A DNA stretch of 64,000 bases from an uncultured Rhodospirillales bacterium (GCA_903927615.1 CAIYNU010000095.1:20651-84650); one strand, 5' to 3'. Positions 19,984 to 31,319 are shown, numbered from the stretch's first letter. The notes: generated by a model from the letters alone, not told the origin. Numbers and translations: made by a program.

Positions 19984-20652
19984 TCACTGATCGCCGATCA
20001 GGCGTTCGACTTCGGCCAGGGACGTCACCAGATTTTCGGCGCTGTGGACCGACTCCTCAATGTGGGCGGCGGCCACAGCCGCCTCGTCCCCTTGCTCGGA
20101 GACGGCATGCGCCAGCGAGCCGATCATCTCGTCCACCGCCGTCATGTCACCTTGCAGGGCCGTCACGGCCTGCCGGGCGGCCTCGGATTCGCCCATGATT
20201 TCCGCCAGCAGGCTGGTAATGCGGCGGGAGGTTTCAGCGACCTGGGTGGCCAGGGCCTTGACCTCGTCGGCGACCACCGAAAAACCGCGCCCGGCATCCC
20301 CGGCCCGGGCCGCCTCGATCTTGGCGTTGAGCGCCAGCATGTTGGTCTGACGCGCGATGTCGCCGATCAGATGCATGGCGGTGGCGATCGCCTGGCCGGT
20401 ACAAGCCAGCGCCGCAATCTGGGTCGCCACGGCCGCGGCGTGGTGTTGGGCCTGCCCGACCTTCAGTCGAGATTGCTCAGCCCCGCTCAGCGCATCTTTG
20501 ATGGAATGACCAACCTGTGCGGTCATCGCCCCGGCGATTCGGATATTCATCGCCAGCGCATCGATGTCCGCTGCCGCCTCAGTCGCCCGCGACCGGGCGA
20601 GGTCCAAATCGTTCCCCACCGGTGCGTTCCCCATTGACAGATCCACGCTCAC
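19984..20652 (-). CDS. Short soluble methyl-accepting chemotaxis-like protein
   Basis: [44 protein letters not shown] signalling-domain hairpin; no TM segment. Confidence 0.88.
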   Translation of the reverse strand: MSVDLSMGNAPVGNDLDLARSRATEAAADIDALAMNIRIAGAMTAQVGHSIKDALSGAEQSRLKVGQAQHHAAAVATQIAALACTGQAIATAMHLIGDIARQTNMLALNAKIEAARAGDAGRGFSVVADEVKALATQVAETSRRITSLLAEIMGESEAARQAVTALQGDMTAVDEMIGSLAHAVSEQGDEAAVAAAHIEESVHSAENLVTSLAEVERLIGDQ

Positions 20653-21201
20653 CTCCCGGCTCTCGAAACGTCACCGGGCGCCCCTCGCGACGCGATCAAG
20701 ACCGGGACCCGAATGTCATACTCTCGAAGAGACACTGCATTCACACGCACCGCTAGCAAATACATGATCGATCCGACGCAATGAAGGCCGAGAATGCGCG
20801 AGCCAACCCCACCGGATGATACACCGATCACCATTGCACCAGCAACCCTTCCACCTCAACCAACTTCCCACGTCAGCCATCTCTTTGCGATCGTTCCGGA
20901 CGCACCAAAAAAAACGACCGATTGCCACCGGCGACCAATCTACCGGCACCCCAGCAAGATACCGGCGTAGGATCTGGACACAACTGTATTGCTTGACAAC
21001 GCAAGGGGTCAATGATCCTATGGTCTCCATGCCAATACAGAGGCCCCCTCTTCATCGCCGATCAGTTAACCTTAAACAACAGTTAAAGGTTGAAGTAGGC
21101 GGCAGTGACTGCTCAGTGACACGCGGTGCTATCGAACATTCGGATTTTCCTGATTTTGTTCGTGGCGACATCGTCCTCCGGGAAGAAAGGTAATAGGTAC
21201 T

Positions 21202-21612
21202 ATGCCTCTAATGGAATGGAATGACAAGATGAGCGTTGGCGTCGAAATTTTCGATTCCGAGCACAAGAAGCTGGTCGCTATGCTCAACGCCTTGTTTGAC
21301 GCGGTTCAGGCTGGCAAAGGCAAGGACGTGTTGGGGAAAACGCTTGATGGCTTGATCGACTATACAAAAAGCCATTTTGCCCGGGAAGAGCAATACATGA
21401 CCAAGCATGCCTACCCTGACTTGGCTGCACATAGAAAAGAGCACGAAGACCTGGCCAAGCAGGTGCTCGAGGTTCAAAGAAAATACCACAGCGGCAGCAC
21501 TGCGACCTTGAGCATGGAAGTCATGAATTTCCTAAAGAATTGGTTAATCAAACATATTCAAGGAACCGACAAGAAATACGGCCCGTTCATGAACGCCAAG
21601 GGCGTGAAGTAG
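21202..21612 (+). CDS. Bacteriohemerythrin
   Basis: MPLMEWNDKMSVGVEIFDSEHKKLVAMLNALFDAV ... HFAREEQYMTKHAYPDLAAHRKEHEDL ... WLIKHIQGTDKKYGPF. Confidence 0.95.
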   Translation: MPLMEWNDKMSVGVEIFDSEHKKLVAMLNALFDAVQAGKGKDVLGKTLDGLIDYTKSHFAREEQYMTKHAYPDLAAHRKEHEDLAKQVLEVQRKYHSGSTATLSMEVMNFLKNWLIKHIQGTDKKYGPFMNAKGVK

Positions 21613-21626
21613 GACGGTTGTTTTAC

Positions 21627-21654
21627 CTCCGCCGGCCGCTGCTGGCCGGCGGAG
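21627..21654 (+). terminator. Strong hairpin downstream of bacteriohemerythrin
   Basis: CTCCGCCGGCC-GCTGCT-GGCCGGCGGAG, 11-bp stem; lacks a T run. Confidence 0.45.
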
Positions 21655-22011
21655 TGTGGCTCAACCGCTGCGCCACTCCGATTCCGGACCATCGGAAGCA
21701 TGCTGGCGGTGATTTTGACTCCACTTGCGACCGCGGCACAGCCATGTCCGGTGCTGTGGAGCACACGCCCATGGCGCCGAAATCACGCCCAGGCGCTGGG
21801 TTCGCAACCAGCGCCCATCGGCGACCACCTGACGCGCGCCTATTTGCTGCTGTGACTCGTCCGCTGGAATGGTCCGGCGCCGGGCGCCGTTGCGACTCTG
21901 GCGGTGCTCAGGGCTGTCCGGGGGGCGGGCGCTCACCGAGTCCCGCCAGCGCCAAGCGGTTTCCGATCAGGTTGCAGAGTCTGGAGCGCGACCGTCCCGG
22001 CCGCAAAAGGG

Positions 22012-22028
22012 GCGGGCGAGACGCCCGC
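22012..22028. repeat. REP-like palindrome GCGGGCG-AGA-CGCCCGC
   Basis: Perfect 7-bp stem, 3-nt loop, in non-coding DNA; similar hairpin at 23391..23411. Confidence 0.5.
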
Positions 22029-22360
22029 GCTCCCAACGGCGATCCAACGTGTTCGGAAACCGCTCGAGGACCGTTGATCGCGATAACGCCAAGGAGGGCG
22101 TCTTTGGCCGCCAAGGCCAACTCGAAGGCTCATCCTGGTGACGCCGGCCTGTGTCCCCGCCACCGCAACCGATACCGTGCTGCTGCGTCCTTGACTCCGG
22201 GCATTTTGCGCGCGCACCCAAAAGAAAAGCCCACGCTCCCCGGCCAGGGTTGATTCGAGCCCCCATGGGGAAAAGTCCCCTTGGTGGATTAGACTTTATG
22301 CACGCTGGTTATCTGACGGGATGACCCCGGTTCGTCCCAGGAGCCTTGCAGGAGAATGCC

Positions 22361-22825
22361 ATGTCGAGTCAACGTTATCTCGAGGATTTTGCGCCCGGCC
22401 AGCGGTTTGCCGGCGGCGCGGTGACGGTTGAAGCCGAAGCCATCATGGCGTTCGCCCGGCAGTTCGACCCCCAACCGTTTCACACCGATCCGGTCACAGC
22501 CGAAGCAACCTTCTTTAAGGGGCTGGCCGCCAGCGGTTGGCATACGGCGGCACTGACCATGCGGATGCTGGTTGACAGCGGTCTCGGTATCTCATGGGGG
22601 ATCATCGGCCGGGAAGTCGAGCAGATCTGCTGGCCGCGCCCAACCCGTCCCGGCGACCGGTTGCGCATCGAGAGCGAGGTGGTGGAGGTTCGCCGCTCGC
22701 GCACCAAACCGGACATGGGGACCGCCCGCATCCGGACCGAGACCTACAATCAGGACAACCAAATTGTCCAGACCATGGTCGCGGCCCTGATCGTGCCCAC
22801 ACGGCAACCCGTGGGAACAACGTGA
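22361..22825 (+). CDS. MaoC-family dehydratase
   Basis: EDFAPGQRFAGGAVTVEAEAIMAFARQFDPQPFHTDPVTAEATFFKGLAASGWHTAALTMRM hotdog hydratase motif. Confidence 0.9.
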   Translation: MSSQRYLEDFAPGQRFAGGAVTVEAEAIMAFARQFDPQPFHTDPVTAEATFFKGLAASGWHTAALTMRMLVDSGLGISWGIIGREVEQICWPRPTRPGDRLRIESEVVEVRRSRTKPDMGTARIRTETYNQDNQIVQTMVAALIVPTRQPVGTT

Positions 22826-22838
22826 GGGCTTGGCCCGA

Positions 22839-23315
22839 TCACGCCTCGGGCAACCCGGGGCGCCGTGGGTGCTTTTCATATTCGGCGGCGGCGGCCCATT
22901 CGTTCCGGTCGCTGGCCGCGTTGGCCAGGACAAAATCGCCAAAATGCTGCCAGCAGGCCAGCAACTCTTCGGTCGAGTCCGCCGAACCTCTAATGAATCT
23001 CTCGGTCTGATCCAGGAATCGGTCGAACGCGCTAAAATCAGCGCCGTCCTTTGGTTTCAGGCCCAGGGGTCTGGCTAATAACGTCTTGAGCAGTGCCGGC
23101 GAGCCTTCCAGTGGCTGGCTGTGGAAAAACACGCTGTCACCGGAAAAAATAAGGGCCAGCAGATTTCCCGTGGTCTCACGCTGATATCGTTCCAGTCGGC
23201 CGATCACCTCGTCATTGAAACTATCCCTGACAAAGGCAGTCACCGGCTTCGGCACGATGTCCTCGTTGTTGTGAAACATGACAATGAACATTTTATCTTT
23301 CTGATACGCCTTCAT
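22839..23315 (-). CDS. Hypothetical protein (158 aa)
   Basis: Coherent ORF MKAYQKDKMFIVMFHNNEDIVPKPVTAFVRDSFNDEVIGRLERYQ; no recognised family. Confidence 0.6.
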   Translation of the reverse strand: MKAYQKDKMFIVMFHNNEDIVPKPVTAFVRDSFNDEVIGRLERYQRETTGNLLALIFSGDSVFFHSQPLEGSPALLKTLLARPLGLKPKDGADFSAFDRFLDQTERFIRGSADSTEELLACWQHFGDFVLANAASDRNEWAAAAEYEKHPRRPGLPEA

Positions 23316-23390
23316 TGTCCTCTCCCGTTGCCGCCGCCTCTTGGGCGGCGGTCAAGCCTGTGCCCTGCTTGTGCACACAGACCTAAACCT

Positions 23391-23411
23391 TGGCGGGCGC
23401 GACGCCCGCCA
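23391..23411 (-). terminator. Hairpin downstream of dnaJ (terminator or REP-like)
   Basis: TGGCGGGCG-CGA-CGCCCGCCA, perfect 9-bp stem just after the dnaJ stop on the minus strand. Confidence 0.5.
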
Positions 23412-23417
23412 ACGGCC

Positions 23418-24563
23418 TCAATCCTTCAGATCTTCCCACAACTCCTTGACCTTGGCGAAGAAGCCTTCGGATTCCGGATGGGTCCCTTCCTTATTGCCGG
23501 CCTTGTCGAACTCGCGCAACAACTCCTGTTGACGCTTGGTCAGGTTGACGGGTGTTTCGACCATGGCCTGGATGAACATGTCGCCCCGGGCCGGACTGCG
23601 CAAAACCGACATGCCCCGCGACTTCAGGCGAAACTGGTGGCCGGTCTGGGTTCCGGGCGGAACCGTCACCTTGGCCCGACCGCCATCAATGGTCGGAACT
23701 TCGATGGTGCCGCCTAGCGCGGCGGTGGTCATGGGAATCGGAACCCGACAATGGATGTTGGCGGCCTCGCGCTGGAAGAAGCGGTGAGGCGCGATGGCCA
23801 GAAAGATATAAAGATCGCCGGCCGGCGCCCCGCGCAAACCGGCCTCGCCCTCCTGGGTCAGACGGATGCGGGTGCCGTCTTCGACACCGGCGGGGATGGT
23901 GACCTGAAGCGTCTTTTCCCGACGCACCCGGCCGGCGCCCCCGCACGCCTTGCACGGGTCCTTGATCACCCGACCGGCGCCATGACAGCTCGGACAGGTC
24001 CGCTCGATGGTAAAGAAACCTTGTTGGGCGCGGATCTTGCCGGCTCCGCTACAGGTCGGACAGGACACCGGCGCCTGCCCGCCTTCGGCGCCGCTGCCTT
24101 TGCAGCCCTCGCAGGCCATCGAGGTCGGCACGCGCACCGTGGTCTGACACCCCTTGAAGGCGTCCTCCAAAGACACCTCCAGATTATAACGCAGATCGCC
24201 ACCGCGACTGCCGCCGCCCCGGCGTCCGCCGCCCACGAATTCGCCGAACATCTCGTCAAAGATGTCGGCAAACCCACCGGCGCCAAAATTGAAGTCGAAC
24301 CCGCCGGCACCGGCCCGACCGCCGCCACCGCCGCCGCTTTCGAACGCGGCATGGCCAAAACGGTCATAGGCCGCCCGCTTCTGGTCGTCCCTCAGGACGT
24401 CATAAGCTTCGTTAATCTCCTTGAACTTGTGCTCGGCATCCTTGTTCCCTGGATTGCGGTCCGGATGGAATTGCATGGCCAGCCGGCGATAAGCCTTTTT
24501 CAGCTCATCCGCACTGGCCGTCTTCGTGCAACCGAGCAGTTCGTAATAGTCCTGTTTGGCCAT
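23418..24563 (-). CDS. dnaJ: Molecular chaperone DnaJ
   Basis: [41 protein letters not shown] region, four CxxCxGxG zinc-finger motifs. Confidence 0.98.
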   Translation of the reverse strand: MAKQDYYELLGCTKTASADELKKAYRRLAMQFHPDRNPGNKDAEHKFKEINEAYDVLRDDQKRAAYDRFGHAAFESGGGGGGRAGAGGFDFNFGAGGFADIFDEMFGEFVGGGRRGGGSRGGDLRYNLEVSLEDAFKGCQTTVRVPTSMACEGCKGSGAEGGQAPVSCPTCSGAGKIRAQQGFFTIERTCPSCHGAGRVIKDPCKACGGAGRVRREKTLQVTIPAGVEDGTRIRLTQEGEAGLRGAPAGDLYIFLAIAPHRFFQREAANIHCRVPIPMTTAALGGTIEVPTIDGGRAKVTVPPGTQTGHQFRLKSRGMSVLRSPARGDMFIQAMVETPVNLTKRQQELLREFDKAGNKEGTHPESEGFFAKVKELWEDLKD

Positions 24564-24673
24564 GGGCCGACGCACGCCTCACCTGTGAACGGTTCCCGAT
24601 AACGGGTCCAAGGAGGGGGTGCCACCCCCAGGGCGTCCGGGGCGCCAAGCCCCCCGGACTATCGGGCAACCGA

Positions 24674-26602
24674 TTACCCGTGCTTGCCCTTGTGCCCCGG
24701 ATCAACCTCCGAGAACTCGGCATCGACCACGCCCGGACCCGCGGCCCCCGGACCACCTTCGGCCGGCCCGCCGCCGGCGCCGTCGGCACTCCCGCCGGCC
24801 CCGGCCTTATACATGGCCTCGCCCAGCTTCATGGACACCTGGGCCAACGCTTCGGACTTGGACTTGATGACAGCCACATCATTGCCGTCCATCACGCTCC
24901 GCAGGTCCGCCACGGCCCGCTCGGCCGCCGCCTTGTCGGCTGCCGGCACCTTGTCGCCCGCTTCGCGAATCGTCCGTTCGGTGGTGTGAACCAAAGAGTC
25001 GGCCTGGTTCCGGGCATCCACCAGTTCACGGCGCTTGCGATCCTCGGAAGCATGGGTTTCGGCATCCTTAACCATCCTTTGGATGTCGGCATCGGTCAGT
25101 CCCCCCGAAGCCTGGATGCGAATCTGCTGTTCCTTGCTGGTCGCCTTGTCCTTGGCGGTGACGTTGACGATACCGTTGGCGTCGATGTCGAACGTCACCT
25201 CCACCTGCGGCACGCCGCGCGGCGCCGCCGGAATCCCGACCAGATCGAACTGGCCAAGCATCTTGTTGTCGGCCGCCATTTCCCGCTCGCCCTGGAACAC
25301 CCGAATGGTGACGGCGTTCTGGTTGTCCTCGGCAGTGGAGAAAACCTGGCTTTTCTTGGTGGGAATGGTGGTGTTGCGATCGATCAGGCGCGTGAAGACC
25401 CCGCCCAGGGTTTCGATGCCCAGGGACAGCGGCGTCACGTCCAGCAGCAGAACGTCCTTCACGTCGCCCTTCAGCACGCCGCCCTGAATGGCTGCGCCCA
25501 CCGCCACCACTTCGTCGGGATTGACGCCCCGGTGAGGTTCACGCCCGAAGAACTGTTTCACGGTCTCGATGATCTTGGGCATCCGGGTCATGCCGCCGAC
25601 CAGGATCACCTCGTCGATCTCCGACGCCTTCAGGCCGGCGTCGCGGAGTGCGGCGCGGCACGGCTCGACGGTGCGGCGGACCAACTCGTCCACCAGGGCT
25701 TCCAGCTTGGCCCGGGTCAGCTTGATGTTGAGATGCTTGGGACCGGTCTGGTCCGCGGTGATGAACGGCAGATTGACCTCGGTCTGGGTGGCCGAGCTGA
25801 GTTCGATCTTGGCCTTTTCCGCGGCTTCCTTGAGACGCTGCAAGGCCAACCGGTCCTTGCGCAGGTCAATGCCCTGCTCCTTGTGGAATTCATCGGCCAG
25901 ATAGTCGATGATCTTGGCGTCGAAGTCTTCGCCGCCCAGGAAGGTGTCGCCGTTGGTCGACTTGACTTCGAACACGCCGTCGCCGATTTCCAGCACCGAA
26001 ACATCGAAGGTGCCGCCGCCCAGGTCATACACCGCGATGGTGCCGGAGCCCTTCCGTTCCATGCCATAGGCCAGCGCCGCGGCCGTCGGCTCGTTGATGA
26101 TGCGCAGCACTTCCAGGCCGGCAATCCGGCCGGCATCCTTGGTCGCCTGGCGCTGGCTGTCGTTGAAGTAAGCCGGCACCGTGATGACCGCCTGGGTCAC
26201 CTTTTCCCCGAGATAATTCTCGGCGGTTTCCTTCATCTTCTGAAGGATAAAGGCGCTGACCTGACTCGGGCTGTAGCGTTTGCCGTGGGCCTCGACCCAG
26301 GCATCGCCGTTGTCGCCCGCGATGATCTTGTACGGAACCAGCCCCTTGTCCTTCTGGCTCATCGGATCATCGTAGCGCCGGCCGATCAGGCGCTTGATCG
26401 CGAACAGCGTGTTCTCGGGGTTGGTCACGGCCTGACGCTTGGCCGGCTGGCCCACCAGCCGCTCGCCGCCCTGGGTAAAGGCGACCATGGATGGCGTGGT
26501 GCGCGCCCCTTCGGCGTTTTCAATGACCTTGGCCTGGGAGCCTTCCATGACCGCGACACAGCTATTGGTGGTACCAAGGTCAATGCCAATGACTTTACTC
26601 AT
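24674..26602 (-). CDS. dnaK: Molecular chaperone DnaK (Hsp70)
   Basis: [21 protein letters not shown] ... full Hsp70 ATPase and substrate-binding domains. Confidence 0.99.
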   Translation of the reverse strand: MSKVIGIDLGTTNSCVAVMEGSQAKVIENAEGARTTPSMVAFTQGGERLVGQPAKRQAVTNPENTLFAIKRLIGRRYDDPMSQKDKGLVPYKIIAGDNGDAWVEAHGKRYSPSQVSAFILQKMKETAENYLGEKVTQAVITVPAYFNDSQRQATKDAGRIAGLEVLRIINEPTAAALAYGMERKGSGTIAVYDLGGGTFDVSVLEIGDGVFEVKSTNGDTFLGGEDFDAKIIDYLADEFHKEQGIDLRKDRLALQRLKEAAEKAKIELSSATQTEVNLPFITADQTGPKHLNIKLTRAKLEALVDELVRRTVEPCRAALRDAGLKASEIDEVILVGGMTRMPKIIETVKQFFGREPHRGVNPDEVVAVGAAIQGGVLKGDVKDVLLLDVTPLSLGIETLGGVFTRLIDRNTTIPTKKSQVFSTAEDNQNAVTIRVFQGEREMAADNKMLGQFDLVGIPAAPRGVPQVEVTFDIDANGIVNVTAKDKATSKEQQIRIQASGGLTDADIQRMVKDAETHASEDRKRRELVDARNQADSLVHTTERTIREAGDKVPAADKAAAERAVADLRSVMDGNDVAVIKSKSEALAQVSMKLGEAMYKAGAGGSADGAGGGPAEGGPGAAGPGVVDAEFSEVDPGHKGKHG

Positions 26603-26716
26603 GTCCTACCTCTTCATGTTCGGCGAACCCTCGGCGGCCCGGTGGCCGGCACCGCCACGGATCCCCTTGTCGATCCCTGGGAGCGGCGAGAGATTCTGAA
26701 TCCTGTTCGAGGGCAC

Positions 26717-26744
26717 ATATAAGCAGGTAATCTACCGGCTGCAA
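26717..26744 (-). promoter_or_regulatory. Candidate dnaK promoter
   Basis: Minus strand TTGCAG-N16-TTATAT ~115 bp upstream of the dnaK start; similarity to -35/-10 boxes only. Confidence 0.35.
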
Positions 26745-26827
26745 CTGCCGCCGTGACGACAAATTGGCCTAAAGCTGAGAAACCGACTCGACCGGCGGCA
26801 TGGCAGTCCGGTGAGCCCGAACCGAGC

Positions 26828-27724
26828 ATGATCGTTTCCGCCAGCTATCGCACCGATATTCCAGCCTTTTATGGGCGCTGGTTCGTCAACCGGCTGACCG
26901 CCGGCTGGTGCCGCACGACCAACCCCTACGGAGGACCGCCGGGGCGGGTCGACCTTACCGCCAACGCGGTCGATGGTTTCGTGTTTTGGACCCGGAATCT
27001 TGAGCCGTTCGCCGCCGGCCTCGACGCGGTTTCGGCGCTCCGCCTGCCCTTCGTGGTCCAATACACCCTTACCGGCTATCCCCACGTGCTGGAACGATCG
27101 GTGATCGACCCTGCCCGCGCCATCGACCAGATGCGCCGCGTCCGCAACCGTTGGGGACCCCACGCCGTGGTCTGGCGCTACGACCCGCTGGTCTTCACCA
27201 GCCTGACCCCGCCGGCCTGGCACCTGGCCACCTTCGCCGGTCTGGCCCGGGCCTTGACCGGCACCACCGACGAGGTGGTGACCAGCGTTCTCCAGCCCTA
27301 CCGCAAAACCACCCGCAACCTTGATGCCGCGTCCCGGGCCCATGCCTTCACCTGGCGCACCCCGCCGCCCGACGAGGCGCGCGCCTTGCTCTCGGACCTG
27401 GCGGAGATCGCCGCCGACCACGGCATGGCCCTGACGCTGTGTAGCCAACCGCCCCTCGCCGGCACCCCCGGCACCCGTCCGGCCGCCTGTATCGAAGCCC
27501 GCCGCCTGTCGACTCTGGCCGGCCACCCGATTCCGGCCCGCCGGAAGGGGAACCGGGTGGGATGCGACTGTGCGGAGTCCCGGGACATCGGCGCCTATGA
27601 CACCTGCCCCCATGGTTGCGCCTACTGCTACGCCGTCTCCGGTCGTTCCGCCGCCCGGCACCGCCTGGCCGCCCACGACCCCGATGGCGACTTTCTGGTC
27701 CCACCCACGGCGCCCGCCCCCTGA
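26828..27724 (+). CDS. DUF1848 family protein (Fe-S/radical-SAM-like)
   Basis: MIVSASYRTDIPAFYGRWFVNRLTAGWCRTTNPYGG ... CDCAESRDIGAYDTCPHGCAYCYA. Confidence 0.85.
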   Translation: MIVSASYRTDIPAFYGRWFVNRLTAGWCRTTNPYGGPPGRVDLTANAVDGFVFWTRNLEPFAAGLDAVSALRLPFVVQYTLTGYPHVLERSVIDPARAIDQMRRVRNRWGPHAVVWRYDPLVFTSLTPPAWHLATFAGLARALTGTTDEVVTSVLQPYRKTTRNLDAASRAHAFTWRTPPPDEARALLSDLAEIAADHGMALTLCSQPPLAGTPGTRPAACIEARRLSTLAGHPIPARRKGNRVGCDCAESRDIGAYDTCPHGCAYCYAVSGRSAARHRLAAHDPDGDFLVPPTAPAP

Positions 27725-27954
27725 TATCAGGTCAGTGAGTACATCATCAACGATCCAACAGCGTACCCGGCATCCTGCCAGGCCCCCACCCTGCACCATT
27801 CAGGACGGTGACGGACTGCCGCACGCTTTCCCCTTGCTCCCCTGCCGGAACTCGGCGAGCTTAGGTTCCGGTGGAGGTTTCGGCCAATCCGCCCACGCGG
27901 TGTAACGCTGTTGTGCCCGCCCCGGCCCTTTCTCTTTTTCGAGGACGATGACCC

Positions 27955-28173
27955 GTGTCCGATACCGACAAGACTGTTGCGGCGCTGCTGGCCGCGGCCT
28001 TGATCGACAAGCACATCGTCGATGACGGCGCAACCCTGCCCGAAAAAGCCGAACGTGCGGTGGACGTCTACCTGGCCTGCTTCAGGGCCATCCGAGCCGT
28101 CGAGGCCCAGTCGGACCAGATCGAGTCCGGGCGCAATCGCGAAGACTTCGCCCCGCCAGGCCGCACCTCCTGA
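27955..28173 (+). CDS. Small hypothetical protein
   Basis: 72-aa ORF, GTG start, MSDTDKTVAALLAAALIDKHIVDDGATLPEKAERAVDVYLACFRAIRAVEA; upstream purine-rich GAGGA. Confidence 0.5.
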   Translation: MSDTDKTVAALLAAALIDKHIVDDGATLPEKAERAVDVYLACFRAIRAVEAQSDQIESGRNREDFAPPGRTS

Positions 28174-28190
28174 CGAGGGCAGCGCCGAGC

Positions 28191-28391
28191 ATGCGCACCC
28201 TGTTCTTGATCGGCTTCGGGGGGCTGTGCCTGGTCCTGGCGCTCGGCCATCACGGTTTGGCCGCGTTGGGGGTCGGTGGCCTGCTCCTGGCCCTGATCAT
28301 CCTGGCGCCGTTCATCGACAACATGATCTCCCCGGACACCATCGCGCCCCGCCCTCGCCCACCCGCCCGCCGCCCCCCGCACCGCCGATAA
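28191..28391 (+). CDS. Small membrane protein
   Basis: 66 aa with two hydrophobic stretches; follows 27955..28173 in likely operon. Confidence 0.45.
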   Translation: MRTLFLIGFGGLCLVLALGHHGLAALGVGGLLLALIILAPFIDNMISPDTIAPRPRPPARRPPHRR

Positions 28392-28427
28392 AGCGGCCGG
28401 CCACACTGCGGACGCCCCACGAAGGCA

Positions 28428-28892
28428 TCAATGGCCCGGAGTCGGCAAGATCTTGGCGAGCGGCTCTGCGGGGATGGCATCGACGATCTTGCCGAACAGT
28501 TTCTCGCTGTTGCGGGCCAACCAAGCCACGCCGGGCGTCGCCGCACTGCCGGTCAGACATCCCGCCATGCTGGCCGCAGCCAACACCGGAACCGCCACCG
28601 TGGTGGTGGTCGCCGCGCCCGGTCCACCGGTGACCACAATCGCCGCGCCGCTGAACACAATAACCGCCGCCGCAATCGCACCGGCCCCGACCAGACATCC
28701 CAGGCTTTGCAGCTCCTGACTGTTAATGGACAGGTTGGTACTTTTTGGCAAACCAAAGACGGTCCCAAGCCACCCGGAATCCAAGTCACTCCGGTCGTCG
28801 GCCGCCCATGCCGGACCTGCAAGCATCAGACCGGCCAGAACCACGACGGCGGCCAAACCAATACGACTGCTGTTGGGGTGTAAAACGCCCAT
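28428..28892 (-). CDS. Exported small glycine/alanine-rich membrane protein, unknown function
   Basis: Signal peptide (LAAVVVLAGLMLAGPAWAADD), hydrophobic pair flanked by Cys (GCLVGAG...AGCLTG). Confidence 0.6.
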   Translation of the reverse strand: MGVLHPNSSRIGLAAVVVLAGLMLAGPAWAADDRSDLDSGWLGTVFGLPKSTNLSINSQELQSLGCLVGAGAIAAAVIVFSGAAIVVTGGPGAATTTTVAVPVLAAASMAGCLTGSAATPGVAWLARNSEKLFGKIVDAIPAEPLAKILPTPGH

Positions 28893-29040
28893 CGCCTCCA
28901 CTCCTCGGTACCCCCCGGACACGCCCGGTCGGATCAACACCTACCCCGGAGTCCGGCCGCCTGGCAACCACAGCCAGCGGCAACCTGGGCTGCACCAACG
29001 GTCGAACCGGGTTCCGCCTGCCCTTGCCGCGGTTCATCCG

Positions 29041-31170
29041 TCAGCCAACCGCCACCCGCCGCGTGGTCCCCAGATAGGGAACATAGGCGCGATCGGATTT
29101 CTGAATGTGGTTGATGAGCCAGTCCTTGACAAAATTCAAAGTCTCCATAGCCTGGGTATTGGAAGACGAGGTCGAGAATCGCTCCCGAGCCTGTTGCACC
29201 TTGGCAACGAACGCCTCGTGCAACTTCCGATGAGCCAACAGGTCCGGATAACTCCCGGCGGCCATGAGCTGTTCTTCGCGAGCAAAATGAACAGAAGTGT
29301 AGTCAATCAAATTATCGAGCACCGTCGAAATCACTGCCTTACTCTTGCCAACCTGCATCGCTTCGGATAGATCATTGAATAGTGTGAACAGCCGCCGATG
29401 ATCGTGATCCAATACCTCGTGATCGACACTGAATCGATCGGTCCATTTCAACGACGGCAGTTCCGCCCTGCCGTCTTCATCGCCGTCAACCAGAATCCGG
29501 ACTCGCCCAAGGAAGCTCTGCACCAAGGTTTGCAACAACTCCGCTTCGCTATAGACCAGATCCGCAGCACTCGAGACCTTTTCAACAATGCGGGCCGCCT
29601 CGTCAGCGACTCGAGACACGCCGGTGATGCGACCGGACACCTCCAGCGTGCCGTTCGCCGCACTGGCGGCGTTGAGCGCGATGTCTGAGGTGGCGGCCCC
29701 CTGTTGCGACATCGCCGAAGCGATCACGCCGGCGATGTCGTGAATATGGCGAATGGTCTGTGAAATGTCGGCGATGGCCGCAACCGCCGCCGCGGTCTCC
29801 TGCTGAACCTGGCTGATCCGCAGGGCGATGTCTTCGGTGGCACTGCTGGTCTGGTTCGCCAAATTCTTGACCTCCCCTGCGACCACCGCAAAGCCCTTGC
29901 CCGCCTCTCCGGCCCGCGCCGCCTCAATGGTCGCGTTCAGCGCCAGCAGGTTGGTCTGACTGGCGATCCCGGAAATCAGCTTGAGCACCTCGCCGATGCC
30001 GCTCACCGTACGGTCGAGGCGAAGGATTCGCTCCGTGGTCTCGCCCGCCTGCCCGACCGCAGTGGTGGCAACCATGGTTGCGCTTGCGACCTGCCGGCTG
30101 ATCTCTGTGACCGTAGCCGCCAATTGTTCGGCAGCCACCGCCACCGACTGGACGTTAAAACTCGTTTGTTCGGCCGCAGCCGCAACCGACAAACTTTCGC
30201 GACACGTCTGACCGACCCCCAGATTCAGACCGTCGGTCGCTTCGGCGACCCCCTTCACCGCGTCCGTCACGGTCGCGAACAGCCGAGACACCGAAACCGA
30301 GAATTCCTCGGTCAATCCTTCGAGTTGTTTCTGGCGCCGGGACCGTTCGGCGACATCCTGGACCTGATGCTGGGCAAGCCGCGTCCCCTCTTCGGCAGTG
30401 GTCTTGAACACCGCCACCGCCGACGCCATCCGACCCAATTCATCCGAGCGATCGGCACCCGGGATTTCCACCGCCAGATCACCACTGGCCAACCGATGCA
30501 TGGCCGTAGTGATAGAAGCAATCGCTCGGATCATGCCCCGGGCAACCAACAGGCTGATCAGCGTCACGACCAGGATCACAACAGCGATAATAACGCCAAC
30601 GGTCTCCACATCGCGGAGGAAAATGATGTCTATGTCATCGACGTAGATGCCACTGCCGATCACCCAACCCCAAGGGGCGAATCCTTTGACATACGAAATC
30701 TTTCGGATAGGGTCGTTATCGCCGGGGCGGGGCCAGACATACGACACAAACCCACCGCCCTGCCGCTGAACGGTTTTGACAAACTCGGAAAACAGTTTCA
30801 GTCCGGTCAGATCTTTAACGTCCGCCACATTTTTGCCAATCATGGCGGCGCTGGGGTGCATCAGCAGCACCGGTGTCATGTCATTGACCCAAAAGTAGCC
30901 GTTATCGCCATAGCGCAGGCCGTCAATCGCCGAAAGTGCGGTGCGCTGGGCCTCGGCAACAGTCATTGTACCAGCCCGTGCCTGTGCCTCGTAATGGGCG
31001 ACCAGACCATAGGCCGAAGCGACCAATTGCTCGATCTTGTCGCGCCGGTCGTCAACCAAATTGGAATAAAGCGTCGATAAACCAACGGCCGCAATGGCCA
31101 GCATGCCCACAACCGCGGCAGCAACAATCAGCAACGCGCGTGCGCGGACAGTCAGCACTGGCAAGCTCAT
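29041..31170 (-). CDS. Methyl-accepting chemotaxis protein with Cache sensor, HAMP and C-terminal bacteriohemerythrin domain
   Basis: sCache_2-like [57 protein letters not shown], then [25 protein letters not shown] ... [27 protein letters not shown] ... [13 protein letters not shown]. Confidence 0.93.
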   Translation of the reverse strand: MSLPVLTVRARALLIVAAAVVGMLAIAAVGLSTLYSNLVDDRRDKIEQLVASAYGLVAHYEAQARAGTMTVAEAQRTALSAIDGLRYGDNGYFWVNDMTPVLLMHPSAAMIGKNVADVKDLTGLKLFSEFVKTVQRQGGGFVSYVWPRPGDNDPIRKISYVKGFAPWGWVIGSGIYVDDIDIIFLRDVETVGVIIAVVILVVTLISLLVARGMIRAIASITTAMHRLASGDLAVEIPGADRSDELGRMASAVAVFKTTAEEGTRLAQHQVQDVAERSRRQKQLEGLTEEFSVSVSRLFATVTDAVKGVAEATDGLNLGVGQTCRESLSVAAAAEQTSFNVQSVAVAAEQLAATVTEISRQVASATMVATTAVGQAGETTERILRLDRTVSGIGEVLKLISGIASQTNLLALNATIEAARAGEAGKGFAVVAGEVKNLANQTSSATEDIALRISQVQQETAAAVAAIADISQTIRHIHDIAGVIASAMSQQGAATSDIALNAASAANGTLEVSGRITGVSRVADEAARIVEKVSSAADLVYSEAELLQTLVQSFLGRVRILVDGDEDGRAELPSLKWTDRFSVDHEVLDHDHRRLFTLFNDLSEAMQVGKSKAVISTVLDNLIDYTSVHFAREEQLMAAGSYPDLLAHRKLHEAFVAKVQQARERFSTSSSNTQAMETLNFVKDWLINHIQKSDRAYVPYLGTTRRVAVG

Positions 31171-31285
31171 GGTTCGGAATCTTTGATGGGTCAATCGTTC
31201 GGTGTGTAAGGTCGCATCAACTGGCCATCCTGGCAAGTGTGCCGGTGCAGAAATCGTACGGGGCAACCAAAACCACCCCATAACA

Positions 31286-31318
31286 GCCCTGACGGTACCG
31301 CGGCGGTACCGTCAGGGC
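31286..31318. repeat. 33-nt palindrome between the MCP and Lon-like genes
   Basis: GCCCTGACGGTACCGCGGCGGTACCGTCAGGGC, near-perfect inverted repeat starting 2 bp beyond the Lon-like stop. Confidence 0.7.
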
Positions 31319-31319
31319 G

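Noticed and set aside
21540-22253. 237-aa ORF overlapping the bacteriohemerythrin 3' end, possible transposase remnant
   Set aside because: No DDE/integrase motif recognised on either strand; treated as non-coding with a REP-like hairpin.
24680-26722. 680-aa plus-strand ORF opposite dnaK
   Set aside because: Antisense shadow ORF of a highly conserved GC-rich gene; composition and codon pattern follow dnaK.
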